From CBDDLD01 sp965230605 (GTDB lineage: Bacteria; Bacteroidota; Bacteroidia; Flavobacteriales; Flavobacteriaceae), in NCBI GenBank assembly GCA_965230605.1, contig CBDDLD010000004.1:1736001-1800000 (forward strand): a stretch of DNA of 64,000 nt. Reading direction: 5' to 3'. Made by a program: the position numbers and the translations under genes. The notes under the pieces are model-generated. The model searched no databases. It saw only the letters and a program-made list of their open reading frames with translations, and was not told where the DNA came from. Positions 51,151 to 60,953 of this stretch are shown here, piece by piece (position 1 is the first letter of the stretch; every line of letters begins with the position of its first letter).

Positions 51151-53562
51151 ATGAAACTACATTTGTTAACCATCTTATTGCTTTTCAATTGTTTAATTAT
51201 AGTTGCTCAAAACGAGGTTACTGTAACAGGTAAAGTCCTTGAGGAAGAAACTAAACAACCTCTAGAATACGCAACCATTACTTTCAAAAAAACAGATACC
51301 AAAGAAATAGTCACTGGTGGTATAACAGACACTGAGGGAAAATTCAGTATTGATGTCCCTACCGGTGCCTATGACATCTCGGTAGAATATATCTCTTATA
51401 CAACCAAGACCTACAATAACAAAACCATATCTAAAGCCATCGATTTGGGGACAGTAAGCCTTTCTCCAAATGTTGAAGCTTTAGATCAGGTTGAGATCAT
51501 AGCTGAGAAAACTACTGTTGAGCTAAGGCTGGATAAAAAAATATACAATGTAGGACGAGATCTGACAGTTAGAGGTGGTACCGTAAGTGACGTTTTAGAT
51601 AATGTCCCTTCGGTATCTGTAGATGTAGAAGGCAATGTAGCACTACGGGGAAATGATGATGTTCGTATTCTCATAAATGGAAAACCTTCCGGTTTAGTGG
51701 GTCTTAATTCTACGGAAGCTTTGAGGCAACTACCCGCAGAAGCTATAGAGCGTGTGGAAGTGATTACATCTCCTTCAGCACGATATGATGCGGAAGGCAC
51801 CGCTGGTATATTAAACATTATTCTTAGACGTAGTAAAATTCAGGGATTAAATGGAGCTATCACAGCTAATGCAGGTTATCCAACCCAAGCCGGCATATCC
51901 GGGAATATTAATTTCAGAACCGGAGATGTTAATATCTTCAATACCACAAGTTATAACTACAGAGATATTCCAGGGAACTCAAGAACCGATACAGATTTTT
52001 TCGCAACTGATAATAGAGTTATTGAAGAACGTGATTTTGACCGTTTAAGAAAAGGACTTAACAGTAATTTTGGTATTGAGTGGTATGTTAATGAAACATC
52101 TACAATTACAGCTTCGGTACAAGTAAGAGATTCAGATAACGAAAGTGAAACTACAAATATCATCAGAGAATTTGACGCTTCTAATAGCCTTACCAATACA
52201 ACTGTGAGACGCGATCCAGAGTTTGAAGACGATAACACCGTTCAATATACATTAGACTACGACAAACAATTTGATTCCACAGATCATAGGCTCACTTTAA
52301 ACTTCCAGGTTGAAAGCACATCAGAACTTGAAGAATCCTTAATTCAGCAAGATGGAATTAATGCGGAAGACGTGTCCACGCAAGAAGACCAAGATCGTGT
52401 ATTTTTACAAAGTGATTATGTGTTTCCTGCCGGAGAGAAAAGTCAGGTTGAACTTGGATATCAAGGGCGTTTCTTAACCCTAGATACGGATTATGTTGTG
52501 GCTTTCAATGACGGTACTGGTAATTTTATAGTAGATCAAAATCTAAGTAATAACTTGATCTACAAAGAATTTGTAAATGCAGCTTATACACAGTTTGGTA
52601 GTCAGATCAAGGAAAAATTTAACTTTCTTCTAGGGTTACGTATGGAAAATTCTAGGATTACTATAGACCAATTAACAAGCAACAGTTTCAACAAGAAAGT
52701 ATTTACCAACTTCTTCCCTACTGTTAATTTGTCTTATGAAATTACGGAAGATGAAAATGTGACTTTAGGCTTCAACAGACGTATCCGTCGCCCAAGATCG
52801 AGGTTTATAAATCCATTCCCATCACGTAGTTCTGCGACTAACTTATTTCAAGGTAATCCTGACCTAAATCCTAGTTTATCTAGTGTTGTAGATCTTGGTT
52901 ATTATAAAAAGTTCGGGAAATTATCACTTAACACATCCATCTATTACCAAAGAGCTACAGATGTATTTGTGTTTATCACTGAAGACACCGGAGATACGGC
53001 AATTGTAGGTGGTACAGAGGTCCCAGTGATTAGACGTACGCCTATCAACTTGGCGACCAACAAACGTTATGGTTTCGAATTCACACTAACCTACAGACCA
53101 TCACGCAAATGGAACATGAACGGTAACTTTAATTTATTTCAATCACAAACAGAAGGTTTCTTTAATGGTACTGACTTTGGTGCTGAAAACCTAAGCTGGT
53201 TTGTGAGACTGAATAATAAATATACGCTTCCCGGCGATATCGATTGGCAAACCCGTTTAAATTATCGTGGGCCAAGTGAAGATGCACAAAACAAGCGCAG
53301 AGGTATTTTCAGTATGAACTTAGCATTCAGTAAAGACTTCTTTAAAGAACGAGCGTCTTTAGCTTTTAACGTTAGCGATGTCTTTAATTCCAGAAAGCGT
53401 GTCACAGAAACATCAACACCAAGTTTTGAAGCAGAAAGCGAGTTTCAATTCCGTCAACGTACTTTCAATGTAGCATTTACATATCGATTTAACCAACAGA
53501 AAAAGCGTGAACGCTCTAATGGTCGATCAGATAACAGTGATGATTTCGATTTTGAAGGTTAG
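51151..53562 (+). CDS. TonB-dependent receptor-like outer-membrane protein
   Basis: An 803-residue protein. After a signal peptide (1-19) residues about 23-105 form a CarboxypepD_reg-like domain (VTVTGKVLEEETKQPLEYAT), 125-215 the plug (VSDVLDNVPSVSVDVEGNV, IERVEVITSPSARYDAEGTAGI) and the rest a beta barrel of the OMP_b-brl_3 type. The final strand ends FNVAFTYRF followed by a charged tail of about 24 residues. There is no SusD partner beside it, so it is more likely a metal, siderophore or peptide receptor than a SusC polysaccharide importer. The ligand cannot be read from the sequence. Confidence 0.88.
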   Translation: MKLHLLTILLLFNCLIIVAQNEVTVTGKVLEEETKQPLEYATITFKKTDTKEIVTGGITDTEGKFSIDVPTGAYDISVEYISYTTKTYNNKTISKAIDLGTVSLSPNVEALDQVEIIAEKTTVELRLDKKIYNVGRDLTVRGGTVSDVLDNVPSVSVDVEGNVALRGNDDVRILINGKPSGLVGLNSTEALRQLPAEAIERVEVITSPSARYDAEGTAGILNIILRRSKIQGLNGAITANAGYPTQAGISGNINFRTGDVNIFNTTSYNYRDIPGNSRTDTDFFATDNRVIEERDFDRLRKGLNSNFGIEWYVNETSTITASVQVRDSDNESETTNIIREFDASNSLTNTTVRRDPEFEDDNTVQYTLDYDKQFDSTDHRLTLNFQVESTSELEESLIQQDGINAEDVSTQEDQDRVFLQSDYVFPAGEKSQVELGYQGRFLTLDTDYVVAFNDGTGNFIVDQNLSNNLIYKEFVNAAYTQFGSQIKEKFNFLLGLRMENSRITIDQLTSNSFNKKVFTNFFPTVNLSYEITEDENVTLGFNRRIRRPRSRFINPFPSRSSATNLFQGNPDLNPSLSSVVDLGYYKKFGKLSLNTSIYYQRATDVFVFITEDTGDTAIVGGTEVPVIRRTPINLATNKRYGFEFTLTYRPSRKWNMNGNFNLFQSQTEGFFNGTDFGAENLSWFVRLNNKYTLPGDIDWQTRLNYRGPSEDAQNKRRGIFSMNLAFSKDFFKERASLAFNVSDVFNSRKRVTETSTPSFEAESEFQFRQRTFNVAFTYRFNQQKKRERSNGRSDNSDDFDFEG

Positions 53563-53596
53563 CACCAATCCATTCATCTAACAATTTTAATAAGAG

Positions 53597-54256
53597 CTAT
53601 AGATATACTTTATTGAGCTCTTGAAAATGAATTTCCTTAAAGTCATTGATAATTCTGTTCGCCTTACTAAAGTCCTGATGAGACGAATGTGGACTATTAA
53701 AGCCGATGCAATAAATCCCCGCAGCATGAGCTGCAGCGATACCATTTGTAGAATCTTCAATTACAAAGCATTCAGATTTCTGATATCCTGTAGCATCAGC
53801 AGCCTTAAGGAATATTTCCGGATGGGGTTTTGATTGCTTAAGATCTGCACCACTAAATTTTGCTTTAAAGTATTGGTCAAGATCAAAACGTTCAAATATT
53901 CTTTTAATATTTGGCATTGAAGCTGAAGATGCAACAATTAAGGTCATTCCATTAAAATGATAATTTTTAATACACTCTAAAACCCCATCAATTAGCTTTA
54001 GGTCTTTATCGTGTTCAAACAGATACTTAAAATGTTTTCGCTTTATAGATACTAAATCTTCTGGTGTATTATTCAAGCTGAAATGGTCTACTAAACGTCT
54101 ACATATGTTGATGGTTGATTGCCCTGTAAAAGAGGCATATAATGTTTCATTAACATCAATACTCACATCATCAAACATCTGAAAATAGGCCTTACGATGT
54201 AATGGCTCAGTGTCCACAATAACACCATCCATATCGAATAAAACAGCTTTAAACAT
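53597..54256 (-). CDS. HAD-family hydrolase, beta-phosphoglucomutase-like
   Basis: A 219-residue HAD phosphatase. Motif I is LFDMDGVIVDTEPLH (Asp8 and Asp10), motif II is VASSASM near 110, motif III is the Lys in KQSKPHPEIF near 145, and motif IV is VIEDSTNGIAAAHAAG near 165. A helical cap domain lies between motifs I and II. The DGVIVDTEPLH form and KPHPEIFL are typical of beta-phosphoglucomutase and sugar-phosphate phosphatases. Substrate is uncertain. It lies 64 bases downstream of acs on the same strand and converges on the TonB receptor gene. Confidence 0.85.
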   Translation of the reverse strand: MFKAVLFDMDGVIVDTEPLHRKAYFQMFDDVSIDVNETLYASFTGQSTINICRRLVDHFSLNNTPEDLVSIKRKHFKYLFEHDKDLKLIDGVLECIKNYHFNGMTLIVASSASMPNIKRIFERFDLDQYFKAKFSGADLKQSKPHPEIFLKAADATGYQKSECFVIEDSTNGIAAAHAAGIYCIGFNSPHSSHQDFSKANRIINDFKEIHFQELNKVYL

Positions 54257-54320
54257 TTTAATTTTTTTGCGAAGATATAAAAGTCCGTGCGTCTAAATTC
54301 AATATTGCTTTAGTTTCTCT

Positions 54321-56228
54321 TTATAAAGCGTTATCGATGATACTTTGTACTACTTCCGGATTTAATAATGTGCTTGTATCTCCAAGGTTACTCACATCTT
54401 TATGTGCTATTTTTCGAAGAATACGTCGCATTATTTTACCACTACGTGTCTTAGGCAAACCAGAAGTAAATTGAATTTTATCAAGCTTAGCAATTGGTCC
54501 TATACGCTCAGAAATGAGTTGATTTATTTCGTTTCTTAGGTTATCATGATTACGTCCTTCTCCGGTATCTTTTAAGATGACATAGCCATATAATGCATTT
54601 CCTTTGATATCATGTGGAAAGCCAACAATAGCAGATTCCGCAACTGCCGGATGCTCATTAATAGCATCTTCGATCGGTGCTGTTCCTAAATTATGTCCGG
54701 AAACAATGATAACATCATCTACACGACCCGTAATACGATAATAGCCTACTTCATCACGTAAAGCACCATCCCCTGTAAAGTACATATTCTCAAATGCTGA
54801 AAAATACGTGTCCTTATAGCGTTGATGGTTACCCCAAATGGTTCTTGCCATAGACGGCCAAGGGAATTTTATACATAAACGCCCATCTACCTGATTACCA
54901 TGCAATTCATTACCGTTCTCATCCATTAATGCCGGTTGAATTCCAGGCAATGGTAAGGTTGCATATGTGGGTGTGGTTGGCGTTACGTATGGTATTGGAG
55001 AAATCATAATCCCTCCGGTTTCTGTTTGCCACCAAGTATCTACAATAGGGCTCATCTTCTTACCCACATTATCATTGTACCAATGCCAGGCCTCTTCATT
55101 TATCGGCTCTCCTACAGTACCTAACACCTTTAAAGAAGATAGGTCACGTGATTCTACATGTTCTATTCCTTCTTTAGCCAGAGCTCTAATCGCAGTAGGT
55201 GCTGTATAAAACTGATTGATCTGATGTTTATCTACAATATCCCAAAAACGTCCATAGTCCGGATAACTTGGCACACCTTCAAACATCACTGTAGTAGCCC
55301 CATTGGCTAGTGGGCCGTATATGATATAACTATGTCCGGTGATCCAGCCGATATCAGCAGTACACCAATACACATCTTTATCTTTATAGTTAAACACATT
55401 CTTAAAGGTATAGGCAGTATATACCATATATCCCCCGCAAGTGTGTAGCATCCCTTTAGGCATTCCTGTAGATCCGGAAGTATACAGAATAAATAAAGGA
55501 TCTTCTGCATCCATGACTTCTGGATAGCAATCGTTATAGGCATCATCAATCAATGGCTCCAGCCACTTATCGCGGCCCTTTTCCATATGAATATCAGAAT
55601 TGATACGCTTAGCGACCAATACAGTTTCTACTGTTTTACACGACTCCAAGGCTTCATCTACAATCCCTTTGAGATCAATTGTTTTTGCCCCTCTGTAAGA
55701 TCCATCAGAAGTGATAACCAATTTGGCTTCACAGTCATTAATCCGTGTTGCTAATGCTGATGCTGAAAACCCTGCAAATACTACGGAATGTACTGCGCCA
55801 ATACGTGCACAAGCTAAAACAGCATAGGCCAATTCAGGAATCATGGGAAGATACAAACACACCCTATCCCCTTTTTCAACACCCTGATCTTTCAGGACAT
55901 TGGCCATTTCACAAACACGTTCATGAAGCTCTCCATAAGAGATATGCTTAGCAGGTTCATTAGGATCATTGGGCTCAAAAATAATCGCTGTTTTATCAGC
56001 TTGAGTTCTCAGGTGTCTGTCTATACAGTTCTCTGTAATATTCAATTTAGCGCCTTTAAACCATTTCACTTCCGGTTTAGTAAAATCCCATTCTAAAACG
56101 GCATCCCATTTTTTACGCCACATAAAATGCTCCTCAGCAATTTCTCCCCAAAACTGTTCCGGGTTAGTGACTGAATTTCTATAAACGTGATAGTACTCTT
56201 CTAAATGCTTAATATGATAATTACTCAT
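54321..56228 (-). CDS. acs: Acetyl-CoA synthetase (AMP-forming)
   Basis: A 635-residue acyl-adenylate enzyme of normal length. YTSGSTGMPKGM near 243 is the phosphate loop, TWWQTETGG near 390 the adenine region, YFTGDGALRDE near 480 the hinge aspartate, and RSGKIMRRILRKI near 595 holds the catalytic lysine that acetylation controls in other bacteria. It activates acetate to acetyl-CoA. Its gene follows the symporter large subunit after 6 bases, which fits uptake and activation of the same substrate. There is no sirtuin or acetyltransferase gene in the unit. Confidence 0.95.
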   Translation of the reverse strand: MSNYHIKHLEEYYHVYRNSVTNPEQFWGEIAEEHFMWRKKWDAVLEWDFTKPEVKWFKGAKLNITENCIDRHLRTQADKTAIIFEPNDPNEPAKHISYGELHERVCEMANVLKDQGVEKGDRVCLYLPMIPELAYAVLACARIGAVHSVVFAGFSASALATRINDCEAKLVITSDGSYRGAKTIDLKGIVDEALESCKTVETVLVAKRINSDIHMEKGRDKWLEPLIDDAYNDCYPEVMDAEDPLFILYTSGSTGMPKGMLHTCGGYMVYTAYTFKNVFNYKDKDVYWCTADIGWITGHSYIIYGPLANGATTVMFEGVPSYPDYGRFWDIVDKHQINQFYTAPTAIRALAKEGIEHVESRDLSSLKVLGTVGEPINEEAWHWYNDNVGKKMSPIVDTWWQTETGGIMISPIPYVTPTTPTYATLPLPGIQPALMDENGNELHGNQVDGRLCIKFPWPSMARTIWGNHQRYKDTYFSAFENMYFTGDGALRDEVGYYRITGRVDDVIIVSGHNLGTAPIEDAINEHPAVAESAIVGFPHDIKGNALYGYVILKDTGEGRNHDNLRNEINQLISERIGPIAKLDKIQFTSGLPKTRSGKIMRRILRKIAHKDVSNLGDTSTLLNPEVVQSIIDNAL

Positions 56229-56234
56229 AAAATA

Positions 56235-58013
56235 TTAATGTTTTGAGGCCTCTGGAGCTTCAGATGGAATTCTTATAGTTTCAACAATCTCTTGTACGTC
56301 TTTCGGTGGTGCCTTAGTAAACTGCATCACTACGATCGACACGATAAAATTAAGAATCATCGCTATAGTTCCAAAGCCTTCCGGAGAAATTCCGAACCAC
56401 CATTCGCTTTTATTCGGTAAAGTGTCATCAAACCACCCTAACTTGTATTTCATCATATATAATAACATTGCTGTAATACCTACTAACATTCCTGCTATGA
56501 CGCCTTCCTTGTTCATACGCTTGTAAAAAATACCTAAAATAATAGCTGGAAAAAATGAAGCCGCCGCTAATCCAAATGCCAAAGCAACTACGGCAGCTAC
56601 AAATCCTGGTGGGTTAATACCAAAGTAACCGGCTACACAAACTGCTCCTACGGCTGATAGACGTGCAGCAACCAATTCTCCTTTTTCTGAAATAGTTGGC
56701 TTGATCACTTTTTTAATCAAATCATGAGATATTGAAGAGGAAATCACTAATAACAGTCCTGCTGCTGTCGATAAAGCCGCGGCTAAGCCTCCGGCAGCAA
56801 CTAGAGCAATGACCCAATTAGGGAGCTTAGCTATTTCTGGATTAGCTAAAACCATAATATCTCTATCAATATACAGTTCATTTTCTGTCTTTGGATTTGG
56901 TTTTGTGAAATCAAACTTACCATCTTCACCTTTTAAAAAGGCATCACCCTTCACATAATTGATAAGACCATCATTATTTTTATCACTGAAAACTACCAGA
57001 TTAGTGGTCTCCCATTTTTTAAACCATTCCGGAACCTCAGCATAAGGTTGATTAGATACGGTCTCGATCATGTTTGTTCTGGCAAACACCGCAACCGCAG
57101 GTGCAGTAGAGTATAATATAACTATGAGTAGTAAAGCAAGTCCGGCTGATTTACGTGCATCACGTACGCGCTTCACCGTAAAAAATCGAATAATCACATG
57201 AGGTAAGCCTGCAGTACCGACCATAAGAGCCATAGTAATAGCGAAGACATCGATCATAGATTTAGAGCCATTGGTATACTCAGCAAAGCCAAGCTCTTTA
57301 CTCAACCCATCTAATTTATCTAATAAGTATGTCCCATCAGCAATAGTATCTCCAAATCCAAGTTGAGGGATGGGATTCCCCGTCATTTGTATGGAGATAA
57401 AAATCGCCGGCACCATAAATGCGAAGATCAATACACAGTATTGTGCTACTTGTGTATATGTGATGCCTTTCATACCTCCTAACACAGCATAGAACAATAC
57501 TATGAGCATTCCTATAATAACACCTGTATTGATATCCACTTCTAAAAAGCGCGAGAAGACGATCCCTACACCACGCATTTGACCAGCGACATATGTAAAG
57601 GACACTAATAGTGCACAGAATACGGCAACTATTCTTGCTGTCTTAGAATAATAGCGGTCGCCTATAAAATCCGGAACTGTAAACTTTCCAAACTTTCTTA
57701 AATAAGGCGCTAATAATAAGGCTAAAAGCACATAACCACCAGTCCATCCCATGAGATAAACAGCACCATCATAGCCGGCAAATGAAATGATCCCTGCCAT
57801 AGAAATAAACGAAGCTGCACTCATCCAATCTGCTGCAGTCGCCATACCATTGGCCCAAGGCGACACGCCTCCTCCGGCTACATAAAACTCCTTTGTAGAA
57901 TTTGCTCTAGACCAAATCGCAATTCCAATGTATAATGCAAAGGTGAGCCCTACTAAAATATAAGTCCAGTTCTGTACACTCATCAAGGCAATAGATAAAC
58001 TACTATTCATCAT
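56235..58013 (-). CDS. Sodium:solute symporter large subunit (VC_2705 type)
   Basis: A 592-residue SSF-family transporter with about 13 membrane helices; AGGGVSPWANGMATAADWMS near 47 and GRxxx-like sodium-site segments are typical. It belongs to the group that works with a DUF4212 small subunit and is often next to acs, so acetate or another short acid is the likely cargo. An unusual extracytoplasmic insertion (about 315-385) contains DKNNDGLINY at 344-353, an EF-hand-like loop. The start overlaps the small-subunit gene by 11 bases, which indicates coupled translation. Confidence 0.9.
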   Translation of the reverse strand: MMNSSLSIALMSVQNWTYILVGLTFALYIGIAIWSRANSTKEFYVAGGGVSPWANGMATAADWMSAASFISMAGIISFAGYDGAVYLMGWTGGYVLLALLLAPYLRKFGKFTVPDFIGDRYYSKTARIVAVFCALLVSFTYVAGQMRGVGIVFSRFLEVDINTGVIIGMLIVLFYAVLGGMKGITYTQVAQYCVLIFAFMVPAIFISIQMTGNPIPQLGFGDTIADGTYLLDKLDGLSKELGFAEYTNGSKSMIDVFAITMALMVGTAGLPHVIIRFFTVKRVRDARKSAGLALLLIVILYSTAPAVAVFARTNMIETVSNQPYAEVPEWFKKWETTNLVVFSDKNNDGLINYVKGDAFLKGEDGKFDFTKPNPKTENELYIDRDIMVLANPEIAKLPNWVIALVAAGGLAAALSTAAGLLLVISSSISHDLIKKVIKPTISEKGELVAARLSAVGAVCVAGYFGINPPGFVAAVVALAFGLAAASFFPAIILGIFYKRMNKEGVIAGMLVGITAMLLYMMKYKLGWFDDTLPNKSEWWFGISPEGFGTIAMILNFIVSIVVMQFTKAPPKDVQEIVETIRIPSEAPEASKH

Positions 58014-58257
58014 AACCGTATTTTTTATCTAAGCGATTCATTAATCGAACATAAACGAAGATCAGGATGACAAAGACATACATGGAGCCTTGTTGTGCAA
58101 ACCAGAATCCAAGTTTGAAACCACCAATCTTAATCGTGTCTAATGCATCTTTAAATAGAATTCCAGCGCCATAGGATACCACAAACCATATAACTAGTAG
58201 TATAAGTACATATCGAATATTTGCCCGCCAGTAGGCTTTTGCTTTATCTGTTGCCAT
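58003..58257 (-). CDS. Symporter small subunit, DUF4212
   Basis: An 84-residue protein with two membrane helices (about 14-34 and 55-75) and a WRANIRYVLILLVIWF start. This is the usual partner of the VC_2705-type symporter encoded directly downstream. It overlaps the symporter gene by 11 bases and the AGCS gene by 14 bases, so three transport proteins are read in chained overlapping frames. In other bacteria the pair is needed together for sodium-coupled uptake. Confidence 0.88.
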   Translation of the reverse strand: MATDKAKAYWRANIRYVLILLVIWFVVSYGAGILFKDALDTIKIGGFKLGFWFAQQGSMYVFVILIFVYVRLMNRLDKKYGYDE

Positions 58258-59632
58258 GAGTATTTGATCTTAGTGTCGTTCTGTAGCGTTTCATTTCTTT
58301 TACAACTTTTGGTGCTAAAATGATCGTCGCTGTCATGGTTGGAATAGCCATTAAGGCAAAAACGCCATCAATAAGATTGATCATCATATCTAAAGAGGTG
58401 ACAGCCCCCATCAAAATGCTTAGGATGTATATATAATTGTAATATTGCTTGTTATCTGCACCGAATAAGAAGGACATACATTTGGTTCCGTAATAGGCAT
58501 AAGAAAATAAAGAGGATACGCTAAATACCACAATGCATATTAGCAACAAATAGCTTCCAATTCCGGGCATACCAGCATTAAAGGCTGATGCCGTAAGGCT
58601 CACTCCGTTATCTGATGTGGTTTCCCATACACCGGTTACTAAAATCGCCAGAGCCGTTAACGTACATACAATAAGTGTATCTATCGCCGGCCCCAGCATA
58701 GCTACCAATCCTTCTCTAATGGGTTCGTCCGTTTTTGCGGCACCATGAGCCATAGGAGCTGTACCTATTCCCGCTTCATTTGAGAATGCACCACGACGAA
58801 TCCCTAATAGGATCAATCCACCAATAACACCCCCTAAAAAGGCATCACCAGTAAAGTTATCAGCAACAAAAGCATCTGTAAAGATCATGCTAAAATATTT
58901 GGGAATTTCTCCGGCATTGGATAATAGTACAATAGCTACTAAAATAAAATAGAGGACTACCATGCTAGGCACTAATCGTGAAGCGGTTTTACTAATACGC
59001 TTTAGACCACCTAAAATAACAATAGTAGTTATAGCGACCAGAACAATTCCAATAGTGAGATTCGTCCAAAATGAGACTTCAACACCTTGCGGTTCTAACA
59101 ATACAAAATTGATGGCTTGTTTTAATTGATTCACATTAAACACCGGTAATGCGCCAATAAGTCCTGCAATACTGAAGAATATAGCTAGTGGTTTCCAGGA
59201 TTTCCCTAGGCCTTCCATAATAAAATACATCGGACCACCCTGTAATTCACCATTGCTATCCTTTCCTCTATATAATACCGCCAAGGTGGATGTAAAGAAC
59301 TTTGTTGACATTCCGATAACGGCACTTACCCACATCCAAAAAACAGCTCCTGGTCCGCCAATAGAAATAGCAACAGCCACACCAGCAATATTCCCCATAC
59401 CAACAGTAGCGGATAAAGCCGTTGTTAAGGCTTGAAAATGAGAAATCTGGCCTGGATCATTGGGGTCATCGTACTTTCCGCGCAAAACCTGAATGGCATG
59501 ACCGATAAAACGAAATGGTAAGAATCTGGATAAGATAATGAGATACAGTCCACCTCCTATAAGTAAGATCAATAATGGGAGTCCCCAAGCTAAGGAAGAA
59601 AAGTCTTTAAGCAGTTGGTCTAAGAATTCCAT
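58244..59632 (-). CDS. Alanine/glycine:cation symporter (AGCS family)
   Basis: A 462-residue transporter with about 10-11 membrane helices. ATVGMGNIAGVAVAISIGGPG near 92 and FSNEAGIGTAPMAHGAA near 285 are the AGCS signatures. It imports alanine or glycine with sodium or protons. Its stop overlaps the small-subunit gene start by 14 bases, so it is probably the first gene of the unit that ends with acs. No exact promoter box is seen in the 115 bases upstream. Confidence 0.92.
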   Translation of the reverse strand: MEFLDQLLKDFSSLAWGLPLLILLIGGGLYLIILSRFLPFRFIGHAIQVLRGKYDDPNDPGQISHFQALTTALSATVGMGNIAGVAVAISIGGPGAVFWMWVSAVIGMSTKFFTSTLAVLYRGKDSNGELQGGPMYFIMEGLGKSWKPLAIFFSIAGLIGALPVFNVNQLKQAINFVLLEPQGVEVSFWTNLTIGIVLVAITTIVILGGLKRISKTASRLVPSMVVLYFILVAIVLLSNAGEIPKYFSMIFTDAFVADNFTGDAFLGGVIGGLILLGIRRGAFSNEAGIGTAPMAHGAAKTDEPIREGLVAMLGPAIDTLIVCTLTALAILVTGVWETTSDNGVSLTASAFNAGMPGIGSYLLLICIVVFSVSSLFSYAYYGTKCMSFLFGADNKQYYNYIYILSILMGAVTSLDMMINLIDGVFALMAIPTMTATIILAPKVVKEMKRYRTTLRSNTHGNR

Positions 59633-59746
59633 ACAGGATAAATGTAAGAAACATATTGCGATCTAGTCTCAAAATTCAGATTTACTACTATTAATGCCTG
59701 CTTTTTTTTATCTTACTGCTGCTAACACACTAACGCTTTCAAGATT

Positions 59747-60922
59747 ATGGCAGATAAAAAAACCAGACGAGAATTTATTGAATTAGGATTAAAAACAGGA
59801 ATTGCTATTCCGTTTCTGTTTTCCGGTTTGTATGGTTGTAACTCCGGCACAAAAGATCAAAAAGAATCAACCACAACGAATACAGATTCCAAAAAGCTCA
59901 ACATCCTTATTCTTGGAGGCACTAGTTTCTTAGGGCCTCATCAGATCGCCTATGCCATGAGCAGAGGACATAAGATCAGTACCTTTACCAGAGGAAAAAC
60001 ACTTCCTTCAGTTCACAAAGAGCTATTTAAAGATGTAGAGCAACTCATTGGTGATCGCAAAGACAATCTAAAAGCCCTTGAGAACCGTAAGTGGGACGCC
60101 GTAATTGACAACTCGGGACGCGATACGGAGTGGACTCGAAAAACAGCGGAACTCCTTAAAGACAATTGTGGACTCTACCTCTATACGTCATCCACAGGGG
60201 TGTTTTACCCTTACTTAGGCAGCGATTTTAAAGAGAGTGACAAAGTGCTGCTTGAAGAACCTAAGGACGTCAGTGAAAATGAAAAACTAGAATATTGGTA
60301 TGGTGTCATGAAATCCACTTCTGAGCAAGAGGCTATTCGTCATTTTGGTGAAGACCGAACCATTGTAGTCAGACCAACGTATATGATTGGTCCGGCCGAT
60401 AAAAGCAACCGCTTTATACATTGGCCTATACGATTAAGTAAGGGCGGTGAGATTCTGGTTCCCGGAAAAGCTGATGATAAAGTCCAATATATCGATGTTA
60501 GAGATGTCGCTGAATGGATGATACGCCTCATAGAAACCAAGACTACCGGAACCTTTAATGCGGTTGGTCCACAAAATACTGAAACCATGCATGCCTTTAT
60601 GGATAAGGCTAAGCAAAGCTTTGATGTGGCTTCTTCTTTTGTCAAAATTGACGATTATGATTTTCTAAAGGCAAATAATATCTATTACATTGTCCCATGG
60701 ATCATAGCGGAGGGCAATAACGAAGGCTCAGCTAAAATCAGTAATACTAAAGCTAAAGCCAATGGTTTAACGTTTAGACCTTTGACGACATCTATTAAAG
60801 ATACCCACAAATGGTGGTATTCTGATGCGGTAAGCCAAAAGCAACGCGATGCTGTAGAACAAGATCCTAATTCTATTTTACAACGGGAAGCGGCTATTAT
60901 TAAGGCTTGGAAAGGTTTATAG
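59747..60922 (+). CDS. Tat-exported NAD-dependent epimerase-like lipoprotein
   Basis: A 391-residue protein. Residues 1-31 form a twin-arginine signal (KKTRREFIELGLKTG) with a lipobox-like LYGC, so it should be exported folded and lipidated. The mature part is an extended SDR: NILILGGTSFLGPHQIAYAM is the nucleotide-binding loop near 48, VIDNSGRDTEW follows, and LYTSSTGVFYPY with YWYGVMKSTSEQ supplies the likely catalytic Ser/Tyr/Lys region. Such Rossmann enzymes are usually cytoplasmic. Flavobacterial relatives are known as NAD-dependent epimerase/dehydratase or isoflavone reductase-like proteins; the substrate is unknown. It stands 31 bases upstream of the Crp/Fnr gene. Confidence 0.75.
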   Translation: MADKKTRREFIELGLKTGIAIPFLFSGLYGCNSGTKDQKESTTTNTDSKKLNILILGGTSFLGPHQIAYAMSRGHKISTFTRGKTLPSVHKELFKDVEQLIGDRKDNLKALENRKWDAVIDNSGRDTEWTRKTAELLKDNCGLYLYTSSTGVFYPYLGSDFKESDKVLLEEPKDVSENEKLEYWYGVMKSTSEQEAIRHFGEDRTIVVRPTYMIGPADKSNRFIHWPIRLSKGGEILVPGKADDKVQYIDVRDVAEWMIRLIETKTTGTFNAVGPQNTETMHAFMDKAKQSFDVASSFVKIDDYDFLKANNIYYIVPWIIAEGNNEGSAKISNTKAKANGLTFRPLTTSIKDTHKWWYSDAVSQKQRDAVEQDPNSILQREAAIIKAWKGL

Positions 60923-60953
60923 TTTCCTTTTATAAATTCTATTTGAATAATTA

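Noticed and set aside
60938..60945. TCTATTTG as promoter of the Crp/Fnr-family gene
   Set aside because: The A of the TA pair is missing and the box would lie only 8 bases from the start codon.
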